Source of the DNA: Leuctra nigra
Taxonomy: Eukaryota; Arthropoda; Insecta; Plecoptera; Leuctridae
Direction: 5' to 3'
NCBI GenBank assembly: GCA_934045905.1
Contig: OW203768.1
Coordinates: 36,051,060-36,115,059, forward strand
Length of the DNA: 64,000 bases
A program made the translations under genes and the position numbers. The notes under the pieces are model-generated. The model saw only the letters and a list, made by a program, of their open reading frames with translations, searched no databases and was not told the origin of the DNA. This document shows positions 1 through 11,280 of the stretch, one piece after another. The first letter of the stretch is position 1, and each line of letters begins with the position of its first letter.

Positions 1-629
1 AACTTCGCGTGGTCATTGGTACCAACATTTTAGGTATTTTTGCCAATTTTCAGTCTAATCTGTCGTTATTTTCAAAAGTTTTGTCATTTTAAGGTCATTT
101 TATTTCATAGTCTTGAAAAATGTATACTAAATTGTCATCCCTGCCTTCTTTAAGCTGTTGTTCCAAGGCAAGGCCTGTAGAGCAGCCAAGCTATTCACAA
201 TGTACAGTAAAATGAAAGCATTTTTGAGCTAGCGCATAAAATCGGATGCAGTACGAAGGCCAAATCCTCTAATTGGTTTAGGTTTAAATAATGTCTTCTG
301 ATTGGTCGACAATAAAAATGTTCACATTAAGTTCAAATTTTGCATGGTGATCAAAACCAACTTAATATTAAATTTTACATATTGTTAGCCGAATCAGTCA
401 AGTATTAATTGCAATTTTACGAGTTTAGTATAAGATGTCACAAGAGATTTCTGGAGAAGCTATGTAGGTAAGACTTCACGACACAATGGATCTATTATTC
501 ATCCAGAGTATTATGGAGATTGAAAAATTGCAGAGAAAATCGTCTTCTGCCGTGTTGTGCATCGTTACTATGGGGATGTTGCATGTTCTGTGCTCGCTCA
601 TCAACGCGTTACACTGAGCGTTTTCCTAG
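1..629 (+). mobile_element. Non-autonomous Helitron, 3' part (cut by window edge)
   Basis: Ends in the family 3' terminus: GCTCGCTCATCAACGCGTTA, a CGCTC/GAGCG hairpin, then TTTTCCTAG, followed by T. The body contains the family's degenerate module (AACTTCGCGTGGTCATTGG...ACCAACATT). The same 3' part occurs in the full-length copy ending at 62101. Confidence 0.75.
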
Positions 630-634
630 TATTG

Positions 635-770
635 TTGAGCGAGCGTAGCGAGCGTCACCACGGTACTCTTATGGCACTTTCTCTGTGTGTTTGTTTGTTT
701 TTTTGTGGTCACAGCCCAGGTCTAACCGCTCAAGCAATCGATCTGAAATTTTGTACACATACTAACAAAT
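635..770 (+). mobile_element. Helitron 5'-end fragment
   Basis: Begins TTGAGCGAGCGTAGCGAGCG and runs through the T-rich tract and GTGGTCACAGCCCAGGTC, then loses similarity near 770. It starts 5 bp after the CTAG end of the preceding copy, so two Helitron termini abut. Confidence 0.6.
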
Positions 771-1285
771 TGCCAAAATTATCAACGAAAAGAAGCAAAA
801 TGCAGGAGAGATTTGGAATGATATGTGAACGCTAGAAGAGAACAAACGCCACTCAATGATATTATTGAAAAATGAGCAATTATGTTTCTAATCCCTCCTG
901 GATGCAAAATCAGCCAAGTAGAAACACGGGAGGCACGGCCATCAGAACTACGAATTGACGAAAAGACAATCAAGGTCCTTAAAAACTCGAAATGATTTGT
1001 TGGAAACTATGATCCAAATTGAATTATTCAAATTTGATCAACTCAATAAACATAAAAATATCTGCTTTTCACTAAAAAAAAGTGTACATACCATCAAAAC
1101 ACTCTTGTACCTAAAGCAAATCAGATTCAGTTGCATTGGAAAGACATTCATTTTCAATGTTTCATTTCTGACAGCTATTAAAAATGTCAATAAGTGCATA
1201 CTTTCTTGACAGATTCGGCTGAAAATTTGTAAAATAAGTGACATTGTTGGTCTTACTGACCATGCTAAATATGAGTTTCATCACA

Positions 1286-1542
1286 TTTCTCGAAGACCAT
1301 TTTCATTTTTTAGGCTATCAGGAGATACTTATTTTAACAATGAACCAATGGATGGATTTCAAAAAAAAATTGGGTCTGCAAACAGAGAAGGTTTGTCTTT
1401 ACATGTGTGCAAAATTTCAGGTCGATCGGTGAAACGGTGCGACTTCTATTGCTTCCTTTAGCATACAAAAAAAAAAAAAAAAAAAAAAAACAGAGGTGCG
1501 TGCTAAAAGAGCCAAATGGAGTCGCTCGCTTCGCTCGCTCAA
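1286..1542 (-). mobile_element. Helitron 5'-end fragment, divergent subfamily
   Basis: On the minus strand it starts TTGAGCGAGCGAAGCGAGCG after a flanking A, has a poly-T tract, then CACCGATCGACCTGAAATTT and the CAGACCC module. It matches the subfamily seen at 56727-57627. Confidence 0.6.
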
Positions 1543-1555
1543 TAAAACATCACAT

Positions 1556-3160
1556 ACATTATCTATTATCAATTACCTTAATTAATTATTTCCTAAAATA
1601 CGGTTGTGTTTGATATTGGATGCGTGCGTACGAACTAGCCCATTATCAATTCATATCCAATTGCTGATCGAATCACGATTATATAGACTAGCTCTAAGCT
1701 TGATGATAAAGATCAAGATCTTGATCTCTGATTAAGATTTGACATCCCCCCTCCATCCCTTAGAGTTACAATTGAATTTATAGTGAATAATGTTTGATAA
1801 TATCGAATAGCATACGTTTTATTTCCACAAAATAATTTTCTTTCTAAGAGTTTTCTCTATAAACTACGAAAATCGGGTATACTTATTTATTATAATACTA
1901 TTATAATTGATGTCGTGGACGTTTTCGGAACCATCTTGTAATGACATGGCAGTGGTGACGGTTTGTTCCGTTGGAGGTGCAAGTGGCCCTGATAAGGGCC
2001 GTTCGTGACGTTTAGAAGGATGTACTTCCTTCATCTTCTGGCGGTGACTGAAGATGAAGGCGAAGATGAAGGAAGTACATCCTTCGAAACGTCGCGAACG
2101 GCCCTTATCAGGGCCACCAGCACCTCCAACGGAACAAACCGTCACCACTGCCATGTCACTATTATAATTCGTTGAATGTAAGTTACATTAATTGAATAAT
2201 TTTTGGTTATACGAACTGATTACTGACTACCTAATATCAACCTGAATCTCTTCCAGACAAACTTTCAAACTTTGCTTACCATAAAGTTTGAATTTTTACG
2301 TGGAATAAGGGTCATTTTACCACTGAAAATTATATGAATATCGCCCTTAGACGTGTGCAACGCGGGAAGACTTACTTGTAGTCATGTGGAAATTCTGTCT
2401 GACGAGAGAACTATCCGCTATGTGTGACTCGTTGAAAAGCGAGCCATCGTATTGCATGCGAATTCAAATGCGCGTGAAATTTGCTGCTCTATTGGCCTTA
2501 GGCAACCCCTTTTCTTTTAATGAATAAAAAAAATCAAGCATAAAATGTCAATAACTCTTGAGTTTCTAGACCAATTTGACTGAAATTTTACAAAATCACC
2601 TAAAATGTTGATTGCGATGACCATGCCAAATTTGAAGTTGATCAGTCAAACGGTTCCGTGGTGCACACGCTTTAAATAATTCTGCAACTGCAAATGATTT
2701 AAATACCTACTGTGTTTCTGTATTATTCAATTTCTTGGAACTCGTCTCTATATGAGAAAGTAAGTCAGAAATCAGTTCGTATAACCACGGAGTTATACAA
2801 TTAATGTAACTGTCATGCCTCGAATTATAATAGTATTAATAAATAAGTATATACTTATTTATCAATACTATTATAATTCGGTTACCTATATAGGTAACCG
2901 ATTTTCGTAGATTAAAGAGAAAACTCTTCGAAAGAAAATTATTTTGTGGAAATAAAACGTATGCTATACGATATTATAAAACATTATTCACTAAATTCAA
3001 TTGTACTTTATTATCAAGCTTAGAGCTAGTCTCTATAATCGTGATTCGATCAGCAATTGGATATGAACGTACCCACACATACAATAAAATTATCAAACAC
3101 AACCGTATTTTAGGAAATAACAAATTAGGGTAACTAATAATAGCTAATGTATGCGATGTT
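1556..3160. repeat. Palindromic element, about 350-bp inverted arms
   Basis: Arms about 1556-1930 and 2830-3160 are inverted copies (for example AGCTTAGAGCTAGTCT at 3018 against its complement near 1690, and a shared CATACGTTTTATTTCCAC tract). The interior holds a hairpin with hammerhead-like sequence (1925-2160), a nested inverted pair near 2170/2800 and one Helitron-type module at 2560-2665. No ORF of interest. Confidence 0.65.
1925..2160. repeat. Near-perfect hairpin with histone-type stem-loop and degenerate hammerhead-like core
   Basis: The arms (1947-2045 and 2050-2158) are inverted copies. The right arm reads CTGAAGA, a GAAGG/CCTTC helix, GAAACGTC, then AACGGCCCTTATCAGGGCC and ACCA. 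The last part fits the metazoan replication-dependent histone 3' stem-loop (six-pair stem, four-base loop, ACC flank). The ribozyme-like core lacks a paired stem I, so it is probably inactive. Same order of parts as at 34980-35055. Confidence 0.6.
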
Positions 3161-3777
3161 TTATAAGATCAATTATATTACTAATACATATTTTAATTGT
3201 AAGTATTGCATTTCCCAATCATTTAGTTTGATATGTCACTGGTCACATGACACATTTTTGATTCCACTCTAAAGCCTGATTTGTACAATTTTTTTATTAA
3301 ATCTGCCACATTCCCATTTATTTTTCGTACAATTTTGTGTTTACACGAAGCAATTTCTTGTCACAGAACTTAAGTTCAACTTTTATATAATTTAGAACAT
3401 GTTCTAATTGCCATCAAAAAGTGTGGTACAGAATTATGGCACATACGTTGTACAAGCTCCGTGTAAATTGGGCTTAAAATGATTAATCAATTAATTTTGA
3501 ATTAGTTTAAAAAAGTGCCTTGTGGATCAGTGCCTGTTGTGGGACAAGCAAAATTAATGCTTACAATCAAAGCAAAAAAAAAACATTTTCATTCAACTTG
3601 TTGTAGTCATCCATTCAAGTTGCTCGCCAGCCGGTATAATGTAAAATTTTAGTCGCCAAGTTGCCATTCTACTGGCCTAGGGGGCGAACGGGCGCCAATT
3701 TCATGTGCTTTCGAGCTATAGCTTAGTTTTCATACACTTATAAGCGTAAAAATAGATATATCTAGGTAGTAATATTC

Positions 3778-4389
3778 GTCCCCCCAGTTCAAGACTGCGT
3801 TATCTGCAAAACTTCATTGTTGAGAAACGACGTTTTAATATTTCAAAATTAACAAATCAGAATAACAGTTAAATGGTCTCATTATTTTTATGTAATTAGA
3901 CTCAACAGAAATACGCATTACGTACTTTTTAAAATATTGATTGGATTATTATAATTGGCAATATTAATTAATAGGTAAATTTATTGTTCAATACAACGTT
4001 ATTTGCAGATAGTGCAGTATTGAACTAACATTCTTCTCAAGTTGTATTTCTAAAGACAGAATTAACATGGTAAATTTCAGAGCAATACTGCACTATCTGC
4101 AAATAACGTTGTCTTGAATTTAGTTTTGACGCCAGGTTTACATATAATTCTGGTGCAAGACTACACTATCTGTAAATAGCATAGAAAATTTGCAGATAAC
4201 GTAGTATTGAACGAATTAATAGTTGAAAATAACCTACGGGTAATACAACGTTATGTGGTCTAGGACGACCAAATTATGAAATATAATAATTTGCATCATT
4301 GGACATAATAGGTGAGGTCCTGACAAAGACATTTTAGTAAAATAAAAAAACGATTTTTTGCAATAACGCACTCTTGAACTGGGGGGACG
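3778..4389. mobile_element. MITE-like element with CGTCCCCCCAGTTCAAGA termini
   Basis: Ends are inverted copies of CGTCCCCCCAGTTCAAGA followed by (C/G)TGCGTTAT. The interior carries several copies, both orientations, of a motif like ACTATCTGCAAATAACGTTG. No ORF. Target duplication not clear, so the superfamily is unassigned. Confidence 0.55.
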
Positions 4390-4446
4390 ACATAATCTTA
4401 AGACTGTCAAAATAATGTTCAACTTAATAAACTTATTATTTATAAG

Positions 4447-4734
4447 CAAATATAAAGTTTACTTAAACTTAATAACGTAGTATTCAGTTCAAAATAGCTA
4501 GGTCAAATGATTTGCTCGTAATTTGCTCAAAAAACCAAACTGTTGTGGAAATTTTCAAAAAAGAATTTTTTTGTGGCCAAGAAAATGGCGACTATTTATC
4601 AGATTTCATTTTTAACACATAATGTCAAAAAAGATTAAAGCTTCAGGAATATATAGTTTATATAATTTTCTTCAGAAGTTATTAGGATAACAAATAGGAA
4701 AGACACTTTCCCCAAGTAGTAGAACTAGGAAAAC
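4447..4734. repeat. Direct repeat partner of 7378-7672
   Basis: About 290 bp, from the ACTTAATAACGTAGTATTCAG region to CCCCAAGTAGTAGAA, recurs at 7378-7672 with a few per cent difference. Here it is interrupted at its end by a minus-strand Helitron terminus (CTAGG...). Confidence 0.6.
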
Positions 4735-5088
4735 GCTCAGTGTAACGCGTTGATGAGCGAGCACAGAACATACAACATCCCCATAGTAACGATGCACGAC
4801 ACGGCAGAAGACGATTTTCTCTGCAATTTTTCAATCTCCATAATACTCTGGATGAATAACAGATCCATTGTGTCGTGAAGTCTTACCTACATACCTTCTC
4901 CAGAAATCTCTTGTGACATCCCATACTAAACTCGTAAAATTACAATTAATACTTGACTGCGATTGGGCTTACAATATGTAAAATTTAATATTAAGTTGGT
5001 CCTGATCACCATGCAAAATTTGAACTTAATGTGAACATTTTTATTGTCGACCAATCAGAAGACATTATTTAAACTTAAACCATGGTGT
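4735..5088 (-). mobile_element. Helitron 3'-end fragment
   Basis: Minus-strand copy of the 3' part seen at 286-629 (ends CCTAG followed by T). Similarity stops near 5088. Confidence 0.65.
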
Positions 5089-5616
5089 ACTTTGTGAAGG
5101 TATTAGTAAAATTGAATCGCTTTTAAAGCATAGATATTAGGTATCTACAGTTTTTGTCCAGGGGATTGATTATTTCAAATTATTTTCTTCTTGGAAACGT
5201 TGGATTTATTCCGTTTCTGAGCTTCTGTCTAGCCTGACATTTCCTTGAAGGTTGCTATTTTTTTTGAAAGTTTTGATTCATTCAGTTCAAAACATTACGT
5301 TGTCTTATTTTAATTGTGGAACGTTGGATTCATTCCGTTTCTAAACTAGGTAGTTACTATTTTACCTGATCCGTTTTTTTGTGTGGAACTTTTATTCCTT
5401 TCGCTTATTAGTTGAAAGGTGTTTACTTTATTTTCATATTTGCGAAGTTTTGTTCAAGATTCATTTCGTAACATTACGACATTGAATACATTACGTCTTT
5501 GAGCACACATTTCGTGCATTTCAAACATTGATCACACAAATATTATTGTACCTACTTTAATTAGGTAGGTACTCTACTTCTTACTTTTTCATTACCTATC
5601 TTATCCCTATTTAAAC

Positions 5617-5808
5617 ATGCCGAAAAATGAAAAGACTTCTGCTAGAATGAAAGCCATAAAGGCGAAAAAGCGTCTGCGTGAAATTGAAGATCAAGAAACT
5701 GACGAAGCTAAATCTAAAAGGTTGAAACAAAATGTCGTTAATAATAAAGCATCAAGGAGCAAAGAGACCCCCGACCAGACTGCTGCAAGGAGATACTCAA
5801 ACAATTAA
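5617..5808 (+). CDS. Small Lys/Arg-rich ORF, possible N-terminal remnant of a Helitron protein
   Basis: 63 residues starting MPKNEKTSARMKAIKAKKRL and ending in ETPDQTAARRYSNN. Highly charged, predicted helical. Helitron Rep/helicase proteins of animals often begin with repeats of the type ETPEQRAARR, and a Helitron 3' half follows at about 5858-6382, so this may be what remains of an internally deleted autonomous copy. No Rep or helicase motif is present; the assignment is tentative. Confidence 0.3.
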   Translation: MPKNEKTSARMKAIKAKKRLREIEDQETDEAKSKRLKQNVVNNKASRSKETPDQTAARRYSNN

Positions 5809-5810
5809 CG

Positions 5811-5841
5811 CAATACCCGCTCTCGTGCAGCGGGTATTGCC
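5811..5841. repeat. Strong hairpin GCAATACCCGCT / AGCGGGTATTGC
   Basis: A 12-bp perfect stem with a 7-base loop immediately after the stop codon of the 63-residue ORF and before the Helitron-like 3' half. Could be a subterminal or terminator-like structure; function unknown. Confidence 0.5.
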
Positions 5842-5857
5842 GATTGACCGACCAACT

Positions 5858-6382
5858 AAAAACTTCGCATGGTAATTGGTAGCAACATTTAAGGTATTTT
5901 TGCCAATTTTCAGTCTAATTTGTAGTTATTTTCAAAAGTTTTTGTAATTTTAGGGATATTTTGTGTGTTGGCTGTCAAATTCACGGCGACTTCGAATCTT
6001 CAGTTCAAGGCAAGGTAGTTAGAGCAGAAAGTTTCAAACGAAATGAAACTAATAATGACCGTTTAACAGATTGATCTGATATTGTGTACACAGTAATATC
6101 ATATCATATGAGTGGTCCCAGGTATATTGTTTGAAGGATATCATGTGATTTTTGAAACTTAACAAGGAACCGTTCAATCAAAGGTTTAATCGATCAACTT
6201 AAAACTTAGCAAGGTTATTGGGACCAATATTTTTGGAAATTTTGGAGATATTTATACAAGTCTGTGACGAAATTCAAGAATTATTGGCTTTTAATGACAT
6301 TTTCGATAGACATAATTTCGGTTCGAGGTGTTGCGTGTATCCGTGCTCGCTCATCAACGCGTTACTCATAGCGTTTTCCTAG
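5858..6382 (+). mobile_element. Helitron 3' half
   Basis: Body modules (AAAACTTCGCATGGTAATTGG, GATCTGATATTGTGTACAC, CAACTTAAAACTTAGCAAGG) followed by GCTCGCTCATCAACGCGTTA, the hairpin and TTTTCCTAG|T. Upstream sequence differs from other copies and carries the 63-residue ORF. Confidence 0.7.
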
Positions 6383-6412
6383 TATAATCATTGACGTATG
6401 CTGATATAATAT

Positions 6413-7285
6413 CAGAGTTGGGTAGTAACTTAACGAAAGTAACTAGTTACTGGTAACTAGTTACTTTTTAGGTAACTTTTGGGGTAACTAGTTACTTTTT
6501 ATCCTCAGTAACTTTGTGAGTAACTAAGTTACAATTTTACAGGAACTTGTAACTTAATTTTCGTTACTTTTAAAGTTACTTTTAGGTGAAATAATTTGAC
6601 AAAAATATAATATTTTCACAGTCTACAAACTCCCTATCTATCTCTTGAGAGAAAATCATAAACCCAGACAACAAATCACAGGAAATGAAATGTGTGTCCT
6701 TCCTTCCCATTGATCTATTTCCTTCCACAAGTCATTAGCAGGTAGTTGGGCTGGGGGATGCTTGCAGATGCGCTGCAAGTTTTTCCGAGAATCATACCTA
6801 TCCAAATGAAAACAAGTATGACGTCATTCATACTAGCCAATAAGGGTAGCTTTTACATAAAATGTATGTACCCAATAAGATAGAGTTTCACAAATCAAAG
6901 TGATCGTCACATGGATGGACCATTTAAAGAAGTGAAGTGAAGAGGAAGAGGGGCGTGCATTAATATTTACCATTACCGCAAGTGCAAATTACATTTATTA
7001 TTAATTTGTATTTTGACTGTGAGCACGATGGCTGTGATTAAATACAAATAATAAAATTGCTTTGTCGAACAAAATCAACCCTCAGCGGAGTTCGATCACG
7101 TTTGTGTTTTGTCGAAAAAATATCCGAAAAGTAACTTTAAAGTAACTTAAAAGTAACTTAAATTTTTCGGTAACTACTCAGTTACTTTTCAAATCAAGTA
7201 ACTTACCAAGTAACTTAGTTCCTTTTGAGACCTGGTAACTTACAGAGTAACTAGTTCCTTTTTACAAGTAACATACCCAACTCTG
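6413..7285. mobile_element. Non-autonomous hAT element, 873 bp, TSD TATAATAT
   Basis: Termini CAGAGTTGGGTA / TACCCAACTCTG (last TA imperfect) with 8-bp duplications TATAATAT at 6405-6412 and 7286-7293. Both ends carry many copies of GTAACTAGTTAC / AAGTAACT, likely transposase-binding subterminal repeats. No transposase ORF. Confidence 0.85.
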
Positions 7286-7377
7286 TATAATATAATATCA
7301 ATTTCATTACTAATATATATTTTAATTGCAATATTTTAAGGTTTATATAAATTTTTATATTATTTTTTTTTATATAA

Positions 7378-7672
7378 TGTTTACTTCAACTTAATAATGT
7401 AGTATTCAGCTCAAAACAGTTAGGTCAAATGATTTACTCGTAATTTGCTCAGAAAACCAAACAGTTGTGAAAATTGTCAAAAAAGAACATATTTTTGTAG
7501 CCAAGAAAAAGGCGGCTATTTATCAAATTTGATTTTTAACACTGTCATAATGTCAAAAAAGTTTGAAGCTTCAGGAAAATATTTACCATTAAAATATTTA
7601 GTTTATATAATTTTCTTCAGAAGTTATTAGGATAACAAATGGGAAAGACACTTTTCCCCAAGTAGTAGAACA
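7378..7672. repeat. Direct repeat partner of 4447-4734
   Basis: Second copy of the 290-bp unit, continuing past CCCCAAGTAGTAGAA into CAATATTACC without a Helitron. It therefore shows the flank that the copy at 4734 lost. Confidence 0.55.
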
Positions 7673-8039
7673 ATATTACCTTCCTAGAATATATTACCTA
7701 ATATTGGTGTATGCATGTTCCTTGACTCGTTCCTCGATTATTTAATCACAATACCAAATTTGGTAGTCGTTGTATTTGAAAGACAATTGGTATTTTCTTA
7801 TTTCCAAAAATTAAAAGTCAACAAATATAATCCAGTTTCTCGTAAGAATGCCTATTCAGGAGTCTTGTAAATCATCAATTGTAACAACATGGTTTTATTT
7901 TGGCGCCAATTTTATACTTTGGTTAATGTAATGTGGCCTTTGAAGACCTCCCAAATGTAGGTAACATGTGCGAACAATATGCGACCCCTTCCCATTCTCT
8001 GGCTCGGCAACGTGTTTCTATTCTCTCTATTCTGACCCA

Positions 8040-8318
8040 AGACCAGTTATTCTAAGACCAGTCGTTCCAAGACCAGTTGTTCCAAGACCAGTAGTTCCAA
8101 GACCAGATGTTCTAAGGCCAGTTGTTCCAAGACCAGTCGTTCCAAGTCCAGTTGATCCAAGACCAGTTGTCCCAAAACCAGTTGTCCCAAGACCAATTGT
8201 CCCAAGACCAGTTGTCCCAAGACCAGTTATTCTAAGTCCAGTCGTTCCAAGACCAGTTGTCCCAAGACCAGTTATTCTAAGACCAGTCGTACCAAGACCA
8301 ATATTATAAGACCAGTTA
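8040..8318. repeat. 15-bp minisatellite (CCAAGACCAGTTGTT)n, main block
   Basis: About 18 units of CCAAGACCAG(T/A)(T/C)GTT. Because the period is a multiple of three, it reads through as VPRPV repeats, which explains a spurious ORF at 7968-8309. It resumes at 8575-8640 after about 255 bp of AT-rich sequence. Confidence 0.85.
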
Positions 8319-8574
8319 TTACTTTACTAGTCAGGAAAGGGCTGCTCAGGTAGATAATCAGCTGGATTAATTAAATTGAGACCATTTCACTTTTAATTCT
8401 GCCAATAATGTTTGCCAATAATATATTTATTATTAATTATATATTAATTATATTAATATATATTAATATATATTAATTATATATTATTTATTATATATAA
8501 TAATAATATTTTGCCAATAATGCCAATAATGTTGCCAATAATGTTTCTTGTACAGCACTGTGCAAGAAAAGCTA

Positions 8575-8642
8575 AGACCAGTCGTTCCAAGACCAGTTGT
8601 ACCAAGACCAGTTGTTCCAAGACCAGTTGTTTCAAGACCACT
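8575..8642. repeat. 15-bp minisatellite, second block
   Basis: Four to five further units of the same repeat, starting TAAGACCAGTCGTTCC. The gap 8319-8574 contains GCCAATAATGTT copies at both ends and an ATATTAATTAT-rich centre, suggesting an insertion into the array. Confidence 0.75.
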
Positions 8643-9790
8643 TGAACTGCTCCCATTTTGAAAAGCAGAGCTAACTAGATAATTTATGATGTTGTCTATT
8701 AGCCTAACAATCGTGCATTTAGTGATAAAAGCACCAAAATTGGCACACTTGTACAGAAAAATAAACTATTCGATATGACCCGAAGAGGCCTGAAATATCA
8801 GCCCCCGTTTGGGGATGTTGGGGGTGCAAAGTTTTGGGGATAGTTACGTATAAATATTAATTCCGATGCAGTGTACAAATATATGATGCCACTTACAATG
8901 CGATAAATTGTAAAAAGTTTCAAATAATACATAAAAAATCTGATATTGCCCAAAATTTGTAAGGGGGTGGTAAAAGTTACCCTCTGCCTTATAATTACTA
9001 TCTTCCACAATTATGGAGCGATTTCAAGTTTTGAGCTCTCAAACGATAGATAAAATTACATAGATTCATGTTATGATATTGGTATAATATTTCAAACGCC
9101 CGACCTCCGTTAGGGGGTGGCAAAAATCAAAGTTAGAGGGATGCTTTTTTTAAAATGTTAATTCCAATGAATAATACAAATATTAATACCACTTAACATC
9201 GCCCTAAATTGTAACATGCTCCAAATTATATATAACAAATTTAAAATTTACCAAAAAATGTAAGGGGATGCAATAACTTTTACCCTTTGCTTCATATTAA
9301 CTATCTTTCACAACTATGGAGTGATTTCATGTTATGAGGACTCTATCGATAGATAAAATTACATAGATCCATGCTATGATATTTGTTTTATATTTGGAAT
9401 GACCTACCCCTGTTAGGGATGACAAGGGCTTAAAGTTAAAGGGATGATTTAATTTAAATAATGATTCCAATTAATTATACAAATATTTATTGCCAATTTG
9501 GATAGTATCTAGGTCCAAATAATATATGAAAACATAATTTTGACCAAAATTAGTAAGAGGGTGCAAATAATTCACCCTTACCCTAATAAATTTACTAACT
9601 TCCACCTTTATAATGCGATTTCAAGTACTGAGCAATCAATCGATAGAAATGATTATTTAGATTCATAATATGACATTTGTTTAATGTTTTGATTATACTT
9701 AAGAAGTTAGGAGTACGCCCTCTGAGCAGTTAGGGGATGTAAATTTGAAATATTTTTAATTTTATCGGTACAAGAGTATAGATGAATTTA

Positions 9791-10707
9791 CTAGGAAAAC
9801 GCTCTGGGTAACGCGTTGATGAGCGAGCACGGATACGCGCAACACCTCGAACAGAAATTCTGTCTATCAAAAATGTCATTAAAAGCCAATCATTCTAGAA
9901 TTTCGTCACAGACTTTTATACAAATCTCAAAAAATTCCTAAAATATTGGTCCAAATAACCATGCAAAGTTTTAAGTTGATAGATTGAACCTTAATGATTG
10001 AACGGTTCCATGTGAATTTTCAAAAATCCCAGGATCTCCTTCAAAAAATATACCTGGGGCCACTCATATGATATAAGAGTGTCTACACAATATCAGATCG
10101 ACTGTTGAACGGTCATTATCAGTTTCATATGCGTTTGAAAGTTTCTGCTCTAACTACCTTGCCACGAACTGAAGAGTCGAAGTCGCTGTGAATTTGAGAG
10201 CCAACACGCAAAATGTCCGTAAAATATCAATAACTTTTGGATTTAAACACAGATTAGTATGAAAGTTGTCAAAAATGCAGCTAATGTTGGTCCTAACCAT
10301 CATGCGAAGTTATAAGTTGATCGTTCAATCGGTTCTAGTATAAATGTCAAAAAACACAGGAAATATGGTTTCAAATTTGAATCAATGGGAGGATTTGGCT
10401 GAAACTTTTTATGATTGGGAACAATGTTGGTTGAAATGACTTGTCAAAATTTGAAATTGATCGGAACAACCAATCAAAAAATAATTTTTTAAAAATTTGA
10501 ACCAATCACGGGATCCCGTTCAAAAACGATCCCAGGGATCTCATAGATTACGTTAGTATGTGTACAAAATTTCAGATCGATTGCTTGAGCGGTTTGACCT
10601 GGGCTGTGACCACAAAAAAATAAACAAACAAACAAAAAAAATAACAAACAAACACACAGAGAAAGTGCCATAAGAGTACCGTGGTGACGCTCGCTACGCT
10701 CGCTCAA
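9791..10707 (-). mobile_element. Non-autonomous Helitron, full length (917 bp)
   Basis: Minus orientation: TTGAGCGAGCGTAGCGAGCG at 10707, ending hairpin plus CCTAG at 9791, followed by T. Inserted into the left arm of the large palindrome; the right arm (about 15950) lacks it. The 5' junction lies in an A-rich run and is ambiguous. Confidence 0.8.
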
Positions 10708-11033
10708 AAAAAAATAATTTTAATTATAGTAAATAGTAAAGTTAAATAGACACACAGAGATACTAGGAAAACGCTCTGTATAACGCGTTGATGAGCGAGC
10801 ACGGACACGCGCAACACCTCGAACCGAAAATATGTCTATCAAAAATATCATTAACAGCCAATAATTCTTGAAATTCGTCAGACTTGTAGGTATAAAAATC
10901 TCAAAATATTCCTAAAGTATTAGTCTCAATAGCCATGCAAAGTTTTAGGTTGATTGATTGAATCTTTATGATTAGAATGTTCCTTGTTAATATTCAAAAA
11001 TCATAGGATATATTTAAAAAAATATACCTGGGT

Positions 11034-11280
11034 AATGATGGGTGACCTCAATGGCAGAGTTGGTTGTCGGCATGATCACGATGTAGTTGGACAGTATGGG
11101 GAAGACGTGTTGAACGATAATGGCAGCAGGTTAATTGAACTGTGTGAACAGTTCTCTTTCAAGATTTTAAATGGTTATTTCCAGCACAAGCGTATACATA
11201 GGTACACATGGACCCAGCCTACTTAGGGGCAGAAATCAATAATTGATTATGTTATTACGAGACAAACATCCCGCGCTCAG
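11034..11280 (+). pseudogene. LINE endonuclease C-terminal part with an in-frame stop
   Basis: Reads WVMMGDLNGRVG (APE motif around the catalytic Asp-Leu-Asn), RHDHDVVGQYGEDV, NGSRLIELC, HKRIHRYTW, then TAG at 11224-11226, then IIDYVITR and on in the same frame into the RT ORF (GSDHFLV motif). One nonsense change is the only lesion seen here apart from the 5' truncation. Confidence 0.8.

Noticed and set aside
1925..2160. A replication-dependent histone gene
   Set aside because: Only the 3' stem-loop-like sequence is present, in both arms of a hairpin, with no histone coding sequence nearby.
7968..8309. 113-aa VPRPV-repeat protein
   Set aside because: Direct translation of a 15-bp minisatellite with no upstream gene structure.
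8040..8318. CRISPR array
   Set aside because: Short 15-bp units without spacers in a eukaryotic genome; a minisatellite.
10489..10707. SERSERHHGTLMALSLC-type small proteins, seen repeatedly
   Set aside because: They are translations of the Helitron 5' end and its homopolymer tract, broken differently in each copy; not genes.
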